DNA from: Anaerolineae bacterium | Lineage (GTDB): Bacteria; Chloroflexota; Anaerolineae; Promineifilales; Promineifilaceae | DNA length: 64,000 nucleotides | Direction: 5' to 3' | Assembly (NCBI GenBank): GCA_020848035.1 | Contig: JADLAX010000030.1 | Span: 1 to 64,000 of the forward strand | In this document: positions 23,267 through 31,621 of the stretch, piece after piece | Position numbering within the stretch: position 1 is the stretch's first letter | Layout of the letters: the number at the start of each line of letters is the position of its first letter | Notes under the pieces: generated by a model | Told to the model about the DNA's origin: nothing | The model's database searches: none | The model's input: the letters and a program-made list of their open reading frames with translations, nothing else | Program-made: the position numbers and the translations under genes

Positions 23267-23718
23267 CAATAAAACGTAGCTTTTGGTGGGGCAAGCTCAG
23301 TGGGGCATTGGCCGGAGCTGTGATGGGGGCTGGTGGGCTGGCTTTGCCTATTCCTGTAGAAGCAATGTTGAACGGCCGTTTCCTCACCGAATCGGACTGG
23401 TTTTGGCAACTGATCATTTACGGGTTTATGGGTCTGTTTGTGGGTGCTTTTTTGGGAGCCATCTTTGGCTCTCTGTTTGGGGTGTTCATTGCCTGGGCAA
23501 ACCTTGATGAATTGGCGGTAACCATCTGGTTTTTCACCTGGGCAGTTGCTGGGCTGCTGATTTCGCTGGTGCCGCATGAACTTTACAGCTTGCTTTCGCC
23601 CATCGTGTGGGTGTGGGTTGGGGGCGCAGTTGGCTGGTATTGTGGCCACTTTTTCCGCAACGGTGTGCAGGCTGCTCAGAAGCAAACGGCCGTTCCTACC
23701 CAAAAAGACCCTGCATGA
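23263..23718 (+). CDS. Membrane protein, unknown function
   Basis: 151 residues, four predicted membrane helices with Gly-rich packing motifs (GALAGAVMGAGGLALPIP, GLFVGAFLGAIFGSLFG, WVWVGGAVGWYCG). No family recognised. Both ends overlap neighbours by four bases (ATGA at 23263 and at 23715), so it is translated together with the preceding membrane protein and the following histidine kinase. It may be an accessory sensor of that kinase (inference from coupling). Confidence 0.75.
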   Translation: MTIKRSFWWGKLSGALAGAVMGAGGLALPIPVEAMLNGRFLTESDWFWQLIIYGFMGLFVGAFLGAIFGSLFGVFIAWANLDELAVTIWFFTWAVAGLLISLVPHELYSLLSPIVWVWVGGAVGWYCGHFFRNGVQAAQKQTAVPTQKDPA

Positions 23719-25022
23719 AGATCGCTGAATGGGTTTGGCGTCGGTCGTTGTATAATTTTGGCATGGAACGCCAACCACCCCCCTTGCTTATCACGACATT
23801 TATGGTTGCCGTCGCCCTGAAGTTTTTAGGCGGAGTGGTCGGTATTGCCCTGGGGTACTGGCTGCTGTACGAATTTGTGCTGGATCGCTGGTGGATGGTG
23901 CTGGCAACGGCCGTCCTTCTCTTTCTGCTCCTGCTGCCCTGGCCCAATCAAAATCGCAACCATTGGCTGATGGCGGCCATTGCCTGGGGCATTATCTCGC
24001 CCCATATCGACCTGATTTACGCCGCCTGGGTGCCCTTTGATGATCTATTTTTGTCGCCCCAATTTGTTGAAATTGGCTGGTCGGTGCATGTGGTCAACAA
24101 CATTTTTGCCCTGACGCAGCTGTTTGTGGCCGTGCCTGTGGTGCTGGCAAGCTGGCATTACGGCCGTCGTGGCTTTTGGCTCAGTTTGGGGCTGGCCGGG
24201 CTGCTCTACACCATCACCCCCTTCCTCATGCCCACCGAGGCGCTGCTGTGGGGTTTTTACGCCGTGCGCGGCTTTGTGCTGCTGGGCACGACGCTGATTT
24301 TGGCCTACATCACCACCACGCTGGCGACGGCGCAGCGAGAGAGCAACGAGGCGCTGGCAGCGGCCAACCAAAAATTGGCGGCGCAGGCGGCGATGATGGA
24401 GCAGTTGGCCGTCAGTCGGGAGCGCAATCGGCTGGCGCGGGAGCTGCATGACACGCTGGCCCATTCGCTGTCGGGAACGGCCGTTACCCTCCAGGCCATC
24501 AATACCCTCCTCAAACACGATCCAGATGCGGCGGCAGACGAACTGCTGGCGGCCCAAACCCAAATTCGGGACGGATTGGCGGAAGCGCGGCGAGCGATTA
24601 CCGCCCTGCGCGCCTCGCCCTTGGAGGAGCTGGGCCTGGCTGAGGCCGTGCGCCAGCGGGCGCAAGCGATCGAAGCACGGGCCAGTTTGCCCATTCACTG
24701 CACCATCAATGAACTCCCGCTGCTGCCCGTGGATGTGACCCAAACGGTTTATCGTATCGTGGAAGAGGCGTTGGTAAATGCCGAAAAACATGCCCAGGCC
24801 AGCCACATCTTGCTGGAACTCACCCATCGTGCAGGATGGCTGACGCTGCGGGTTCAGGATGACGGTGTAGGGTTTGCCGTGGATGAGGTGTGGGGCAACG
24901 GCCGTTTTGGCCTGGTAGGCATGCGTGAACGAGCCGAACTCATCAAAGCTGAATTCGCGGTGCAAAGCGCACCGGGCCAGGGCACAGTGCTGACGCTGCG
25001 CAGCAAAGTGGAGCAATCATGA
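23715..25022 (+). CDS. NarX/LiaS-type membrane sensor histidine kinase
   Basis: 435 residues. Six or so N-terminal membrane segments (about 20-190) lead into a short coiled coil. The HisKA_3 dimerisation domain follows with phospho-acceptor His245 in RELHDTLAHSLSG. The ATPase domain has EEALVNAEKHAQAS (N box), VQDDGVGF (G1) and GLVGMRERAELI (G2). It probably senses an envelope or membrane signal and phosphorylates the regulator encoded next. ATG 23715 overlaps the upstream stop. An alternative start at 23763 is preceded by TATAAT (23751-23756), which would allow a leaderless internal transcript. Confidence 0.94.
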   Translation: MKIAEWVWRRSLYNFGMERQPPPLLITTFMVAVALKFLGGVVGIALGYWLLYEFVLDRWWMVLATAVLLFLLLLPWPNQNRNHWLMAAIAWGIISPHIDLIYAAWVPFDDLFLSPQFVEIGWSVHVVNNIFALTQLFVAVPVVLASWHYGRRGFWLSLGLAGLLYTITPFLMPTEALLWGFYAVRGFVLLGTTLILAYITTTLATAQRESNEALAAANQKLAAQAAMMEQLAVSRERNRLARELHDTLAHSLSGTAVTLQAINTLLKHDPDAAADELLAAQTQIRDGLAEARRAITALRASPLEELGLAEAVRQRAQAIEARASLPIHCTINELPLLPVDVTQTVYRIVEEALVNAEKHAQASHILLELTHRAGWLTLRVQDDGVGFAVDEVWGNGRFGLVGMRERAELIKAEFAVQSAPGQGTVLTLRSKVEQS

Positions 25023-25690
25023 CAGACACAATTTCGCTGCTCATTTGCGACGACCAGGAGGTGGTACGCAAAGGGCTGAACACCATTTTGCGCTACGCTG
25101 ATGGGATTGAGGTGGTTGGTTTGGCCGTAGACGGCGAAGATGCTGTGGCCCAAGCCACGACGGCCAAACCAGACGTTATCCTGATGGATTTGCAGATGCC
25201 GAAGCTAAACGGCATTCACGCGACGCGGCGTATCTGCATGGCGCTGCCGCAAACCAAAATCATCGTTTTGACGACGTTCGACACGGACGAGTGGGTGTTC
25301 GATGCGGTGCGGGCGGGGGCCAGCGGCTACTTATTGAAAGATGCAACGGGGGATGAGATTGTAACGGCCGTACGCCAAACTCATGCGGGCAACAACCACA
25401 TCGACCCCAAAATTGCGGGCAAAATTCTGGCCGAATTCAGCCGCCTGGACCAGCAAACCATCAAAACTCAGCCCGACGATCCGGTGCTGGAGCAGCTTAG
25501 CGAACGGGAAATGTCCATCTTGCGCCTGATGGCTCAGGGGAAAACCAACCAGGAAATTGCCGAGACGCTCTTTTTAGCCATCGGCACGGTAAAAAACAAC
25601 ATTAGCCAGATTATGGGGAAGCTCCACGCCAACGATCGTACCCAGGCAGTGCTCACTGCCCTCCGACGTGGCATTGTGGGTTTGGAGTAG
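25019..25690 (+). CDS. NarL/FixJ-family response regulator, partner of the upstream kinase
   Basis: 223 residues. The receiver domain has CDDQ acidic residues, phospho-acceptor Asp57 in VILMDLQMPKLNG, the conserved Thr in VLTTFDTDEW and Lys in YLLKD. The LuxR-type HTH follows: LSEREMSILRLMAQGKTNQEIAETL and GTVKNNISQIMGKL. The ATG overlaps the kinase stop by four bases, so the pair is translationally coupled. Its targets may include the operon itself. Confidence 0.95.
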   Translation: MTDTISLLICDDQEVVRKGLNTILRYADGIEVVGLAVDGEDAVAQATTAKPDVILMDLQMPKLNGIHATRRICMALPQTKIIVLTTFDTDEWVFDAVRAGASGYLLKDATGDEIVTAVRQTHAGNNHIDPKIAGKILAEFSRLDQQTIKTQPDDPVLEQLSEREMSILRLMAQGKTNQEIAETLFLAIGTVKNNISQIMGKLHANDRTQAVLTALRRGIVGLE

Positions 25691-25707
25691 TGGGGTCTTC
25701 AAACCGG

Positions 25708-25845
25708 TCAGGTTTGCCTCTGTTGGCGATAGGAGCCGTCGGATTGGTAACGGCCGTTCCACTTCACGGCGTCGGGGTGGCTACAACGAATTGCAGAAAT
25801 GAAAGAACGATCGCTTTCGGTTTGAAGTTCGTACTTTTCTTCCAT
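25708..25845 (-). pseudogene. Remnant of a methyltransferase gene (5' part only)
   Basis: A 45-codon frame contains SHPDAVKWNGRYQSDGSYRQQ, almost identical to the start of the methyltransferase at 21441-22016. The match stops there; the SAM-binding domain is absent. The break falls at a CAAACCGGTCAGGTTTG sequence related to the repeat family at 31397-31601. The first 20 codons do not match the intact gene. It is probably a truncated duplicate, though expression of a short peptide cannot be excluded. Confidence 0.7.
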
Positions 25846-25856
25846 TCGTTGTCGTC

Positions 25857-26657
25857 CTATGAAAAAAGCGCCAGGAGTTCCGCCGCTTTGTCCCGCTTGT
25901 CGCCGTTGCAGCTGATGTAGCGGCGCACTTCGAAGGATTCAATTGTGGCCGTGTTGTATGCCTGGCGCACTTCTGCGGTGTCGTGGTTGGAGATGATGAC
26001 GGGGATGCCGCGCTGGGCCAGATTGGCCGCTTGCTGGGCCAATTCCTGCTGCTCGGTCCAGCCAAAGCCGTTGGCGCTGTAGCTGGTGAAGTTGGCCGTC
26101 TGGGACAGCGGCACGTAGGGCGGATCGCAGTAAAGGACATCACCTGGTTGGCAGGCGGCCATCGTGGCCACAAAGTTGCTGTGCTGGAAGGTAGCGTGCC
26201 GTGCTTTTTGGGCAAAGTGGCGCATTTCGGCTTGGGGGAAATACGGCCGTTTATACCTGCCAAACGGCACATTAAAACCACCCTGCATGTTGTAGCGGCA
26301 CAGGCCGTTGTAGCCGTGTTTGTTCATGTACAAAAAAACGGCCGATTTGCGCCGCAGGTCGGTGGTGCTGTTGAACTCGTCGCGCAGGGCGTAGTAGCGA
26401 TCTTTGTTGTTGTTTTCTGGCGTGAACAGCGTGCGGCAGTAGTCGATGAACGCCTCGCCTTCGGCCTGCAAATGCTGGTACAGCGTGATCAGGTCGGCGT
26501 TGGCGTCGGTGAGCAGGTAGTGCGGATAGTTGGTGTTGAGGAACACGGCCCCGGAGCCAACAAACGGCTCTACCAGACGATCACCTGGCGGCAGCAGCGC
26601 CTTGATTTTGTCCACAATTTTGTATTTGTTTCCGGCCCACTTGAGGAATGGTTTCAT
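25857..26657 (-). CDS. dam: D12-class (Dam-family) adenine-specific DNA methyltransferase
   Basis: 266 residues. Motif I KPFLKWAGNK at the N-terminus, FVGSGAVFLN, and catalytic motif IV DVLYCDPPYVPL identify the Dam/M.DpnIIA class, which methylates N6 of adenine, commonly in GATC. No restriction endonuclease gene lies beside it, so it looks solitary, used for regulation, repair or phase control. No ribosome site precedes the ATG. A perfect 15-bp hairpin ends 14 bases upstream and could influence translation. It cannot be the methylase for the ACGGCCGT palindrome if it recognises GATC. Confidence 0.9.
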   Translation of the reverse strand: MKPFLKWAGNKYKIVDKIKALLPPGDRLVEPFVGSGAVFLNTNYPHYLLTDANADLITLYQHLQAEGEAFIDYCRTLFTPENNNKDRYYALRDEFNSTTDLRRKSAVFLYMNKHGYNGLCRYNMQGGFNVPFGRYKRPYFPQAEMRHFAQKARHATFQHSNFVATMAACQPGDVLYCDPPYVPLSQTANFTSYSANGFGWTEQQELAQQAANLAQRGIPVIISNHDTAEVRQAYNTATIESFEVRRYISCNGDKRDKAAELLALFS

Positions 26658-26670
26658 AAGTTATGGTTGA

Positions 26671-26703
26671 AGGTGACAGGCACTTTTGAAGTGCCTGTCA
26701 CCT
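26671..26703. repeat. Perfect 15-bp hairpin
   Basis: AGGTGACAGGCACTT and AAGTGCCTGTCACCT are separated by TTG. It sits between the phosphoesterase stop and the dam start. No T-run follows. Confidence 0.9.
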
Positions 26704-26712
26704 GGGTTACGT

Positions 26713-27486
26713 TTATTTCATCATGCTGATCAATAATTTTTCCAGATGGGGCGGCTTGATGAAGGCGAGCACTTCTTTCTCGTTGTGCGTGTTGTAAGCA
26801 ACGACCCGCTTTTCGACGGTCCAGCCGTCGCCTTTGCGCCAGGTGAGCAGGCTGTATTTGGCCCGTTCGTCACCGTCGGCGGGCAGGTTGACGGAGCTGA
26901 TGTTGGCCAGAATTGTGCTGCCCCAGCGGCGCACGTTGGGGATGTGCAGGTGGCCAAAGGCGATAATCCCGGCGGCGGTGGTGGCCAGCAACGGCCGTAA
27001 ACCATCCTCATCCTGCTCCCATTTTACCTGGCCCAGCTGCTGTGTCTGGAATTCGGCCGTGGGGTAGATGACCTGGTTCACGTCCAGCGGATTGGCGTGC
27101 ACAATAAGCAGATCGGTGGTGGGAACGGCCGTTGGCCCAATCCGGTGGCTAAACGGCAGCCGCGCCAACCAGGCCAGGTGCTCTGGCCCAAGCTGATCAC
27201 GTGTCCACTGGGCCAACTCATTAAACGATTCCCACCGCTGCCGCTGCGCCTCGGGCGCAGCATCGGGGATGCTCAGCGGGGTGTGGATCATTTCATCGGT
27301 ATTGCCATAGACAAAAATGTCGGTGGAGTCGCGGGCCAGCTCCAGGCAGGCGCGCGGGCGCGGCCCCATCAAGCACAAATCCCCGGCAAAGGCGATCAGA
27401 TCGGGTGCCTGCTTTTTGATATCGGCCAAAACGGTTTGCAGGGCGGTAAGATTACCGTGCACGTCAGAATAAACTGCCAGTCGCAT
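26713..27486 (-). CDS. Calcineurin-like metallophosphoesterase (YfcE/DUF2451 type)
   Basis: 257 residues, probably a cytoplasmic dinuclear metal phosphodiesterase. Metal-site motifs are clear: YSDVHGN (D-x-H), AGDLCLMGP, VYGNTDE (GNxD), LLIVHANP and FGHLHIP (GHxH). AAGGAGGT lies just upstream of the ATG. The gene is followed by dam on the same strand with a hairpin in between. The substrate (cyclic nucleotide, phospholipid or other diester) cannot be determined. Confidence 0.9.
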   Translation of the reverse strand: MRLAVYSDVHGNLTALQTVLADIKKQAPDLIAFAGDLCLMGPRPRACLELARDSTDIFVYGNTDEMIHTPLSIPDAAPEAQRQRWESFNELAQWTRDQLGPEHLAWLARLPFSHRIGPTAVPTTDLLIVHANPLDVNQVIYPTAEFQTQQLGQVKWEQDEDGLRPLLATTAAGIIAFGHLHIPNVRRWGSTILANISSVNLPADGDERAKYSLLTWRKGDGWTVEKRVVAYNTHNEKEVLAFIKPPHLEKLLISMMK

Positions 27487-27562
27487 CGCGGACCTCCTTG
27501 GACTCGTCTGCGGCTATTATCGCCGTTCTGCCAGACAATCGCAAAAGTGCCAGGAGTATGCA

Positions 27563-27620
27563 GTGAAAAGTAAAAAGTTAAAAGTTGGCGCAGGTCTACT
27601 TTTCACTTTTCACTTTTTAC
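27563..27620. repeat. Inverted repeat GTGAAAAGTAAAAAGT
   Basis: GTGAAAAGTAAAAAGT faces ACTTTTCACTTTTTAC. It lies in the divergent gap between the phosphoesterase and the S10 peptidase. Confidence 0.75.
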
Positions 27621-27641
27621 TTAAATACCAAAACCCGATGG

Positions 27642-27647
27642 TATAAT
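27642..27647 (+). promoter_or_regulatory. Probable -10 box of the S10 peptidase gene
   Basis: TATAAT lies 31 bases upstream of the ATG at 27679. No good -35 box is visible. AAGGAGG at about 27664 is the ribosome site. Confidence 0.55.
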
Positions 27648-27678
27648 CCGCGCCAACCAATCCAAGGAGGGTGTATCC

Positions 27679-29172
27679 ATGGCTGACGAAACAAAAGCAA
27701 AAGAGGACGAGAAAAAAGATAAAGACAAGCCCGAACCAAAAGACAATCTGGTGGAAACGCAGCATGAGGTGACGATCAAGGGGCAAAAAATTAGCTACAC
27801 CGTTACCACCGGCACCATCGTGCTGAAGGAAGAGACGGAGAAGGACGGTAAGGCGGAAGGCCACAAGCCCAAGGCGGAGATTTTTTTCATTGCCTACACG
27901 CGGGATGGGATTGAGAACCGGAAAAAACGGCCGATTACCTTCTCGTTCAACGGTGGTCCTGGCTCTTCGTCCGTCTGGCTGCACCTGGGGGTGCTAGGCC
28001 CGCGCCGCATTGTCACCGACAAAGAAGGCAACCTGCTCCAGCCGCCGTATGAGCTCATCGAAAACGAACATTCGATTTTAGACCAGACCGACCTGGTATT
28101 TATTGACCCGGTGAGCACGGGTTACAGCCGCGCCGTGGAAGGCGAAAAGCCGCGTGATTTTCATGCCTTCAAGCGGGATATTGAGTACGTGGGTGATTTT
28201 ATTCGGCTGTATTGTTCAAGGTACGGCCGTTGGACCTCCCCCAAATTCCTGGCGGGCGAAAGTTACGGCACCACCCGCGCCGCCGGACTGTCTGGCTACC
28301 TGCAAGAGCGCCACGGCATGTACCTCAACGGCATCATGCTCATCTCTGTGGTGCTCAACTTCCAGACGATCCGCTTCCCCATCGGCAACGATTTGCCCTA
28401 CATTTTGTACCTGCCCACGATGACCGCCACCGCCTGGTACCACAAAAAGCTGGATAAACAGCTGCAAGCCAATCTGAAAAACACCCTGGCCGAGGTGCGC
28501 CAGTTTGCCCTGACGGAGTACACGCTGGCCTTGATGCAGGGGTCCATGCTGCCCGAAAAAGAAAGGGTGAAGATCGAGAAAAAATTGTCCCGCTACCTGG
28601 GCCTCACGATGGAGTTCGTGAAGCGGTGCAACCTGCGCGTACAGTACATGCGCTTTTGTAAGGAACTGCTGCGCGAGCAGCGCCGCACCGTTGGCCGCCT
28701 GGACAGCCGCTTTTTGGGCATCGATCGGGACGCAGCGGGCGAATATTTTGAGTACGATCCCAGCTATGCCACCATCCAGGGGCCGTACACCGCGACCTTT
28801 AACGATTACGTGCGGCAGGAGCTGAAATTTGAAAGCGATTTGCCTTATGAGATTCTCACCGGCAAGGTATGGCCCTGGAATTACGAACCGCACCTGAACG
28901 AGTTTGCCAACGTCGCCGAGACGCTGCGTAAAGCGATGACCATCAATCCGTTCCTGAAAGTGTATGTAGCCAACGGTTATTACGATCTGGCCACCCCGTT
29001 CCTGGCCACCGAGTACACCATCAGCCACCTCGACGTCGATCCGTCGCTGATGAAAAACATCATCATGCGCTACTACGAAGCCGGGCACATGATGTACGCC
29101 CACCTGCCCTCGCTGGTAAAGATGAAGGCAGATATGGACTACTTTTTGGAAACGGCCGTTTCCAAAAAGTAA
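27679..29172 (+). CDS. S10-family serine carboxypeptidase-like protein
   Basis: 497 residues. The alpha/beta hydrolase core has the oxyanion/substrate motif FNGGPGSSSVW, the nucleophile Ser195 in AGESYGTTRA, Asp436 in NGYYDLATP and His470 in AGHMMY. That is a full S10 triad. S10 enzymes remove C-terminal residues at acid pH in eukaryotes; bacterial members are less studied. There is no signal peptide: the first 45 residues are Lys/Glu/Asp-rich, so it is likely cytoplasmic. An M20 peptidase gene follows after 33 bases and they may act together in peptide breakdown. Confidence 0.92.
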   Translation: MADETKAKEDEKKDKDKPEPKDNLVETQHEVTIKGQKISYTVTTGTIVLKEETEKDGKAEGHKPKAEIFFIAYTRDGIENRKKRPITFSFNGGPGSSSVWLHLGVLGPRRIVTDKEGNLLQPPYELIENEHSILDQTDLVFIDPVSTGYSRAVEGEKPRDFHAFKRDIEYVGDFIRLYCSRYGRWTSPKFLAGESYGTTRAAGLSGYLQERHGMYLNGIMLISVVLNFQTIRFPIGNDLPYILYLPTMTATAWYHKKLDKQLQANLKNTLAEVRQFALTEYTLALMQGSMLPEKERVKIEKKLSRYLGLTMEFVKRCNLRVQYMRFCKELLREQRRTVGRLDSRFLGIDRDAAGEYFEYDPSYATIQGPYTATFNDYVRQELKFESDLPYEILTGKVWPWNYEPHLNEFANVAETLRKAMTINPFLKVYVANGYYDLATPFLATEYTISHLDVDPSLMKNIIMRYYEAGHMMYAHLPSLVKMKADMDYFLETAVSKK

Positions 29173-29205
29173 CTGGGTAACTGGGTAATTACCTCTCGCC
29201 TCCTC

Positions 29206-30477
29206 ATGAACGAAACCGAACAAACTGTCCTTGAGAAGTTGGATATCGACGGCTTGCTGCAAGCGCTGGACCACCTGGTGCAGATTCCCAGCCTGGATGG
29301 CTCGGCGGAAGAGCGAACGGTGCAGGTGGCAACGGCCGTTCTCATGCAGTCACTTGGTTTAGACGTAGCAACCTGGGAAATCGACTTCGCCGCCCTGCAA
29401 GCCCATCCCACCTACACCGCCGAGGTGGCCCGCACGTCCGGGCTGGGTGTGGTGGGCCGCTACGGCCAGGGCGATGGCCCCACGCTCATCCTCAACGGCC
29501 ACACCGACGTGGTGCCTGCGGGCGAGCTGGATCGCTGGCACTTCCCGCCCTGGCGCGCCACCTACAATCCGGCCGACGGCAACGTCTACGGCCGTGGTGC
29601 GCTGGACATGAAAGGTGGCCTCTGCTGCGGCCTGTTTGCCGTCAAAGCGATCATCGATGCCAGGGTGCAGCTGAAAGGACGGGTGCTGGTGCAGGCGGTA
29701 ATTGGCGAGGAAGATGGCGGGGCGGGCACGTTAGCGGCCGTTCTCCACGGTCCCTCAGCAGACGCGGCGATCATCATGGAGCCAACCGAGCTGATGATTG
29801 CCCCGGCGCAGGCGGGTGCCTACAACTTCCGCATCACCATCCCCGGCAAGGCCGCCCACGGTGCCATGCGCTTTGAAGGCGTCGATCCGCTGGAGAAGTT
29901 TTTGCTGGTTTACCAGGCGATTCTCGACTTAGAAAAAGCCCGCAACGCGGACGCGGCGCATCCGCTGTTTGCCAATTACCCCGTGCCCTACCCGATTTGC
30001 GTGGGTAAAATTCAGGGCGGCGTTTGGGCCTCCACCGTGGCCGAAACGCTGACGTTTGAAGGGCGCTACGGCGTGAAAATTGGCGAGGATCCGGCAGCGG
30101 CGAAAAGAGAGTTGGAGGAGTGGGTGATGACGGCCGTTCAAGCCGACCCCTGGCTGCGTGACAACCCACCGGTCATCGAGTGGTGGGGGGCGCAGTTTGA
30201 TCCGGCGGAGATTGCGGTGGAGGAGAAGGTGGTGGTGGAAACGGCCGTTTCCTTCCAACAAATCACCGGCCACCCCCCAAAAATCCAGGGCATGCCCTAC
30301 GGGGCGGACATGCGCCTGCTGGTCAACGTCGGCGGCATTCCCACCCTCATGTTTGGCCCCGGCGACGTGCGCAAAGCCCACCAGCCCGACGAGCACGTCC
30401 CCCTGGCCGACCTCAAAACCTGCGCCCAAACCCTGGCCCTCACCATTCTCCGCTTTTGCCAAATTGCAGAAAAATAA
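29206..30477 (+). CDS. M20 family peptidase, ArgE/DapE type
   Basis: 423 residues, zinc-dependent amidohydrolase. Motifs: LILNGHTDVVPAG (His/Asp ligands), VYGRGALDMKGG (bridging Asp), VIGEEDGGAG (catalytic Glu pair) and a lid domain with ITIPGKAAHGAMRFEGVDP. The C-terminal DMRLLVNVGGIPTLMFGPGD motif completes the metal site. It probably deacylates an N-acyl amino acid or cleaves a small peptide. The start lacks a clear ribosome site. It lies 33 bases after the S10 gene, probably in the same operon. Distinct from the dipeptidase subfamily member at 4081. Confidence 0.9.
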   Translation: MNETEQTVLEKLDIDGLLQALDHLVQIPSLDGSAEERTVQVATAVLMQSLGLDVATWEIDFAALQAHPTYTAEVARTSGLGVVGRYGQGDGPTLILNGHTDVVPAGELDRWHFPPWRATYNPADGNVYGRGALDMKGGLCCGLFAVKAIIDARVQLKGRVLVQAVIGEEDGGAGTLAAVLHGPSADAAIIMEPTELMIAPAQAGAYNFRITIPGKAAHGAMRFEGVDPLEKFLLVYQAILDLEKARNADAAHPLFANYPVPYPICVGKIQGGVWASTVAETLTFEGRYGVKIGEDPAAAKRELEEWVMTAVQADPWLRDNPPVIEWWGAQFDPAEIAVEEKVVVETAVSFQQITGHPPKIQGMPYGADMRLLVNVGGIPTLMFGPGDVRKAHQPDEHVPLADLKTCAQTLALTILRFCQIAEK

Positions 30478-30577
30478 GGAACACAGAGTGGCACAGAGAA
30501 CCGCAGAGTCACACAGAGAAAAGCCAAACCTCTGTGAAACTCTGTGCTGCCTCTGTGTACCTCTGTGTTCCTCTTTC
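30478..30577. repeat. Inverted repeat C (CACAGAG/CTCTGTG type)
   Basis: Several CACAGAG units (from 30482) face several CTCTGTG units (to about 30573). Related sequence occurs at 22570-22590, 43733-43757 and 47295-47358. It lies between the M20 gene and the MerR promoter. Confidence 0.8.
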
Positions 30578-30596
30578 CCCAATTTCAAAATCCCCC

Positions 30597-30627
30597 TTGA
30601 CATTGACGCTACGTCATACTTTATGCT
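30597..30627 (+). promoter_or_regulatory. MerR-type promoter with 19-bp spacer and dyad
   Basis: TTGACA (30597-30602) and TATGCT (30622-30627) are 19 bases apart, the long spacing typical of MerR-controlled promoters. The spacer holds the palindrome TGACG-CTA-CGTCA (30604-30616). The regulator gene starts 28 bases downstream, so autoregulation is likely. Confidence 0.8.
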
Positions 30628-30654
30628 TGTCCAAGCTCAATTGTGGAGATGCGC

Positions 30655-31404
30655 ATGTACACGATTAAACAACTGGCCGACCTGGCCAACGTGAGCCGCC
30701 GCACCTTGCGGTATTACGACCAGATTGATTTGCTGAAGCCAACGGCCGTTGCCGACAACAACTACCGTTACTACGACCAGAAAGCCATCCTGCGCTTGCA
30801 GCAAATCCGCTTCTACCAGGAGCTAGACTTCAGCCTGGACGACATTCGGCACCTCCTAGACAGGTCCGATTTCAACGCGCTGCAATCGCTGCAAACGCAA
30901 AAAGCCGCGCTGCAGCAGCAGGCGGAACGGCTCAACCGGCTCATTCAGACCATCGACAACACCATTTTGCATTTGGAAGGAAAATTAGAGATGGACAACA
31001 AAGATTTATTCGCGGGCTTCGATGAGGCCAAACAAAAAGCGTACGCCGAAGAAGCCGAGCGTCGCTGGGATCCGCAGCTGGTGCGTCAATCCAACCAGCG
31101 CTGGAACCGGCTCAGCGACGACCAGAAAAAAGCGATCCTGGCAGAAGGCAACCAGATTTACACCGACATGGTCGCCCAACTGGGAAATCCGCCCGAAAGC
31201 CAGGTGGTGCAGGTAATTGTGGCCCGCTGGCACCAGCACACTCGCAATTTTTACGAACCCACCTTCGCGATTCTGCGCGGTTTGGGCCAGGGGTACGCCA
31301 GCGACCCCGCCTTCCGCGCCACCTTCGAAGCAATGCACCCCGACCTGCCCGACTTTTTGCAAGCGGCAATTACCGTCTACTGCGACAAGAACACCAAAAC
31401 CTGA
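30655..31404 (+). CDS. MerR-family regulator with TipAS ligand-binding domain
   Basis: 249 residues. N-terminal MerR winged HTH: MYTIKQLADLANVSRRTLRYYDQIDLLKP, then a coiled coil (about 75-110). The C-terminal TipAS-like domain (about 120-245) has YAEEAERRWDPQLVRQSNQRW and WHQHTRNFYEPTFAILRGLGQGY, a fold that traps peptide antibiotics in TipA. Start at 30655: GGAG is 6 bases upstream and the family begins MYTIKQLA. Two upstream in-frame starts are less likely. Its TGA stop (31402-31404) is part of a CTGACAGG repeat. Targets inferred: itself and perhaps the DUF2268 gene downstream. Confidence 0.93.
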   Translation: MYTIKQLADLANVSRRTLRYYDQIDLLKPTAVADNNYRYYDQKAILRLQQIRFYQELDFSLDDIRHLLDRSDFNALQSLQTQKAALQQQAERLNRLIQTIDNTILHLEGKLEMDNKDLFAGFDEAKQKAYAEEAERRWDPQLVRQSNQRWNRLSDDQKKAILAEGNQIYTDMVAQLGNPPESQVVQVIVARWHQHTRNFYEPTFAILRGLGQGYASDPAFRATFEAMHPDLPDFLQAAITVYCDKNTKT

Positions 31405-31601
31405 CAGGTTTACGACGAATCCGATCAAACCGACGCCTGGCGGAGCAAAACTGGCTGAAAGACCAACGCCTTGCCAAACCTGTCAGGTTTGAACAGTAAC
31501 AACGCCTTGCCAAACCTGTCAGGTTTGAACAGTAAACAAACCAACGGCTGGCGGAGCAAAACTGGCTGCAAGACCAACGCCTTGCCAAACCTGTCAGGTT
31601 T
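31397..31601. repeat. Repeat cluster F, AAACCTGTCAGGTTT
   Basis: The 15-base palindrome occurs at 31397-31411 (one variant base), 31476-31490, 31512-31526 and 31587-31601. A larger direct repeat of about 54 bases, starting CTGGCGGAGCAAAACTGGCT, spans 31437-31490 and again 31548-31601 with one or two differences. A degenerate copy is at 25698. Confidence 0.92.
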
Positions 31602-31621
31602 CTACCACCTGAGGAAAAATC

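Noticed and set aside
25857..26657. The D12 methylase as the enzyme that recognises ACGGCCGT
   Set aside because: This class usually modifies adenine in GATC; the palindrome core GGCC contains no adenine. No link can be drawn from the sequence.
31397..31601. The repeat cluster as a CRISPR array
   Set aside because: Repeats are short palindromes with irregular spacing, the spacers are duplicated rather than unique, and no cas genes are present.
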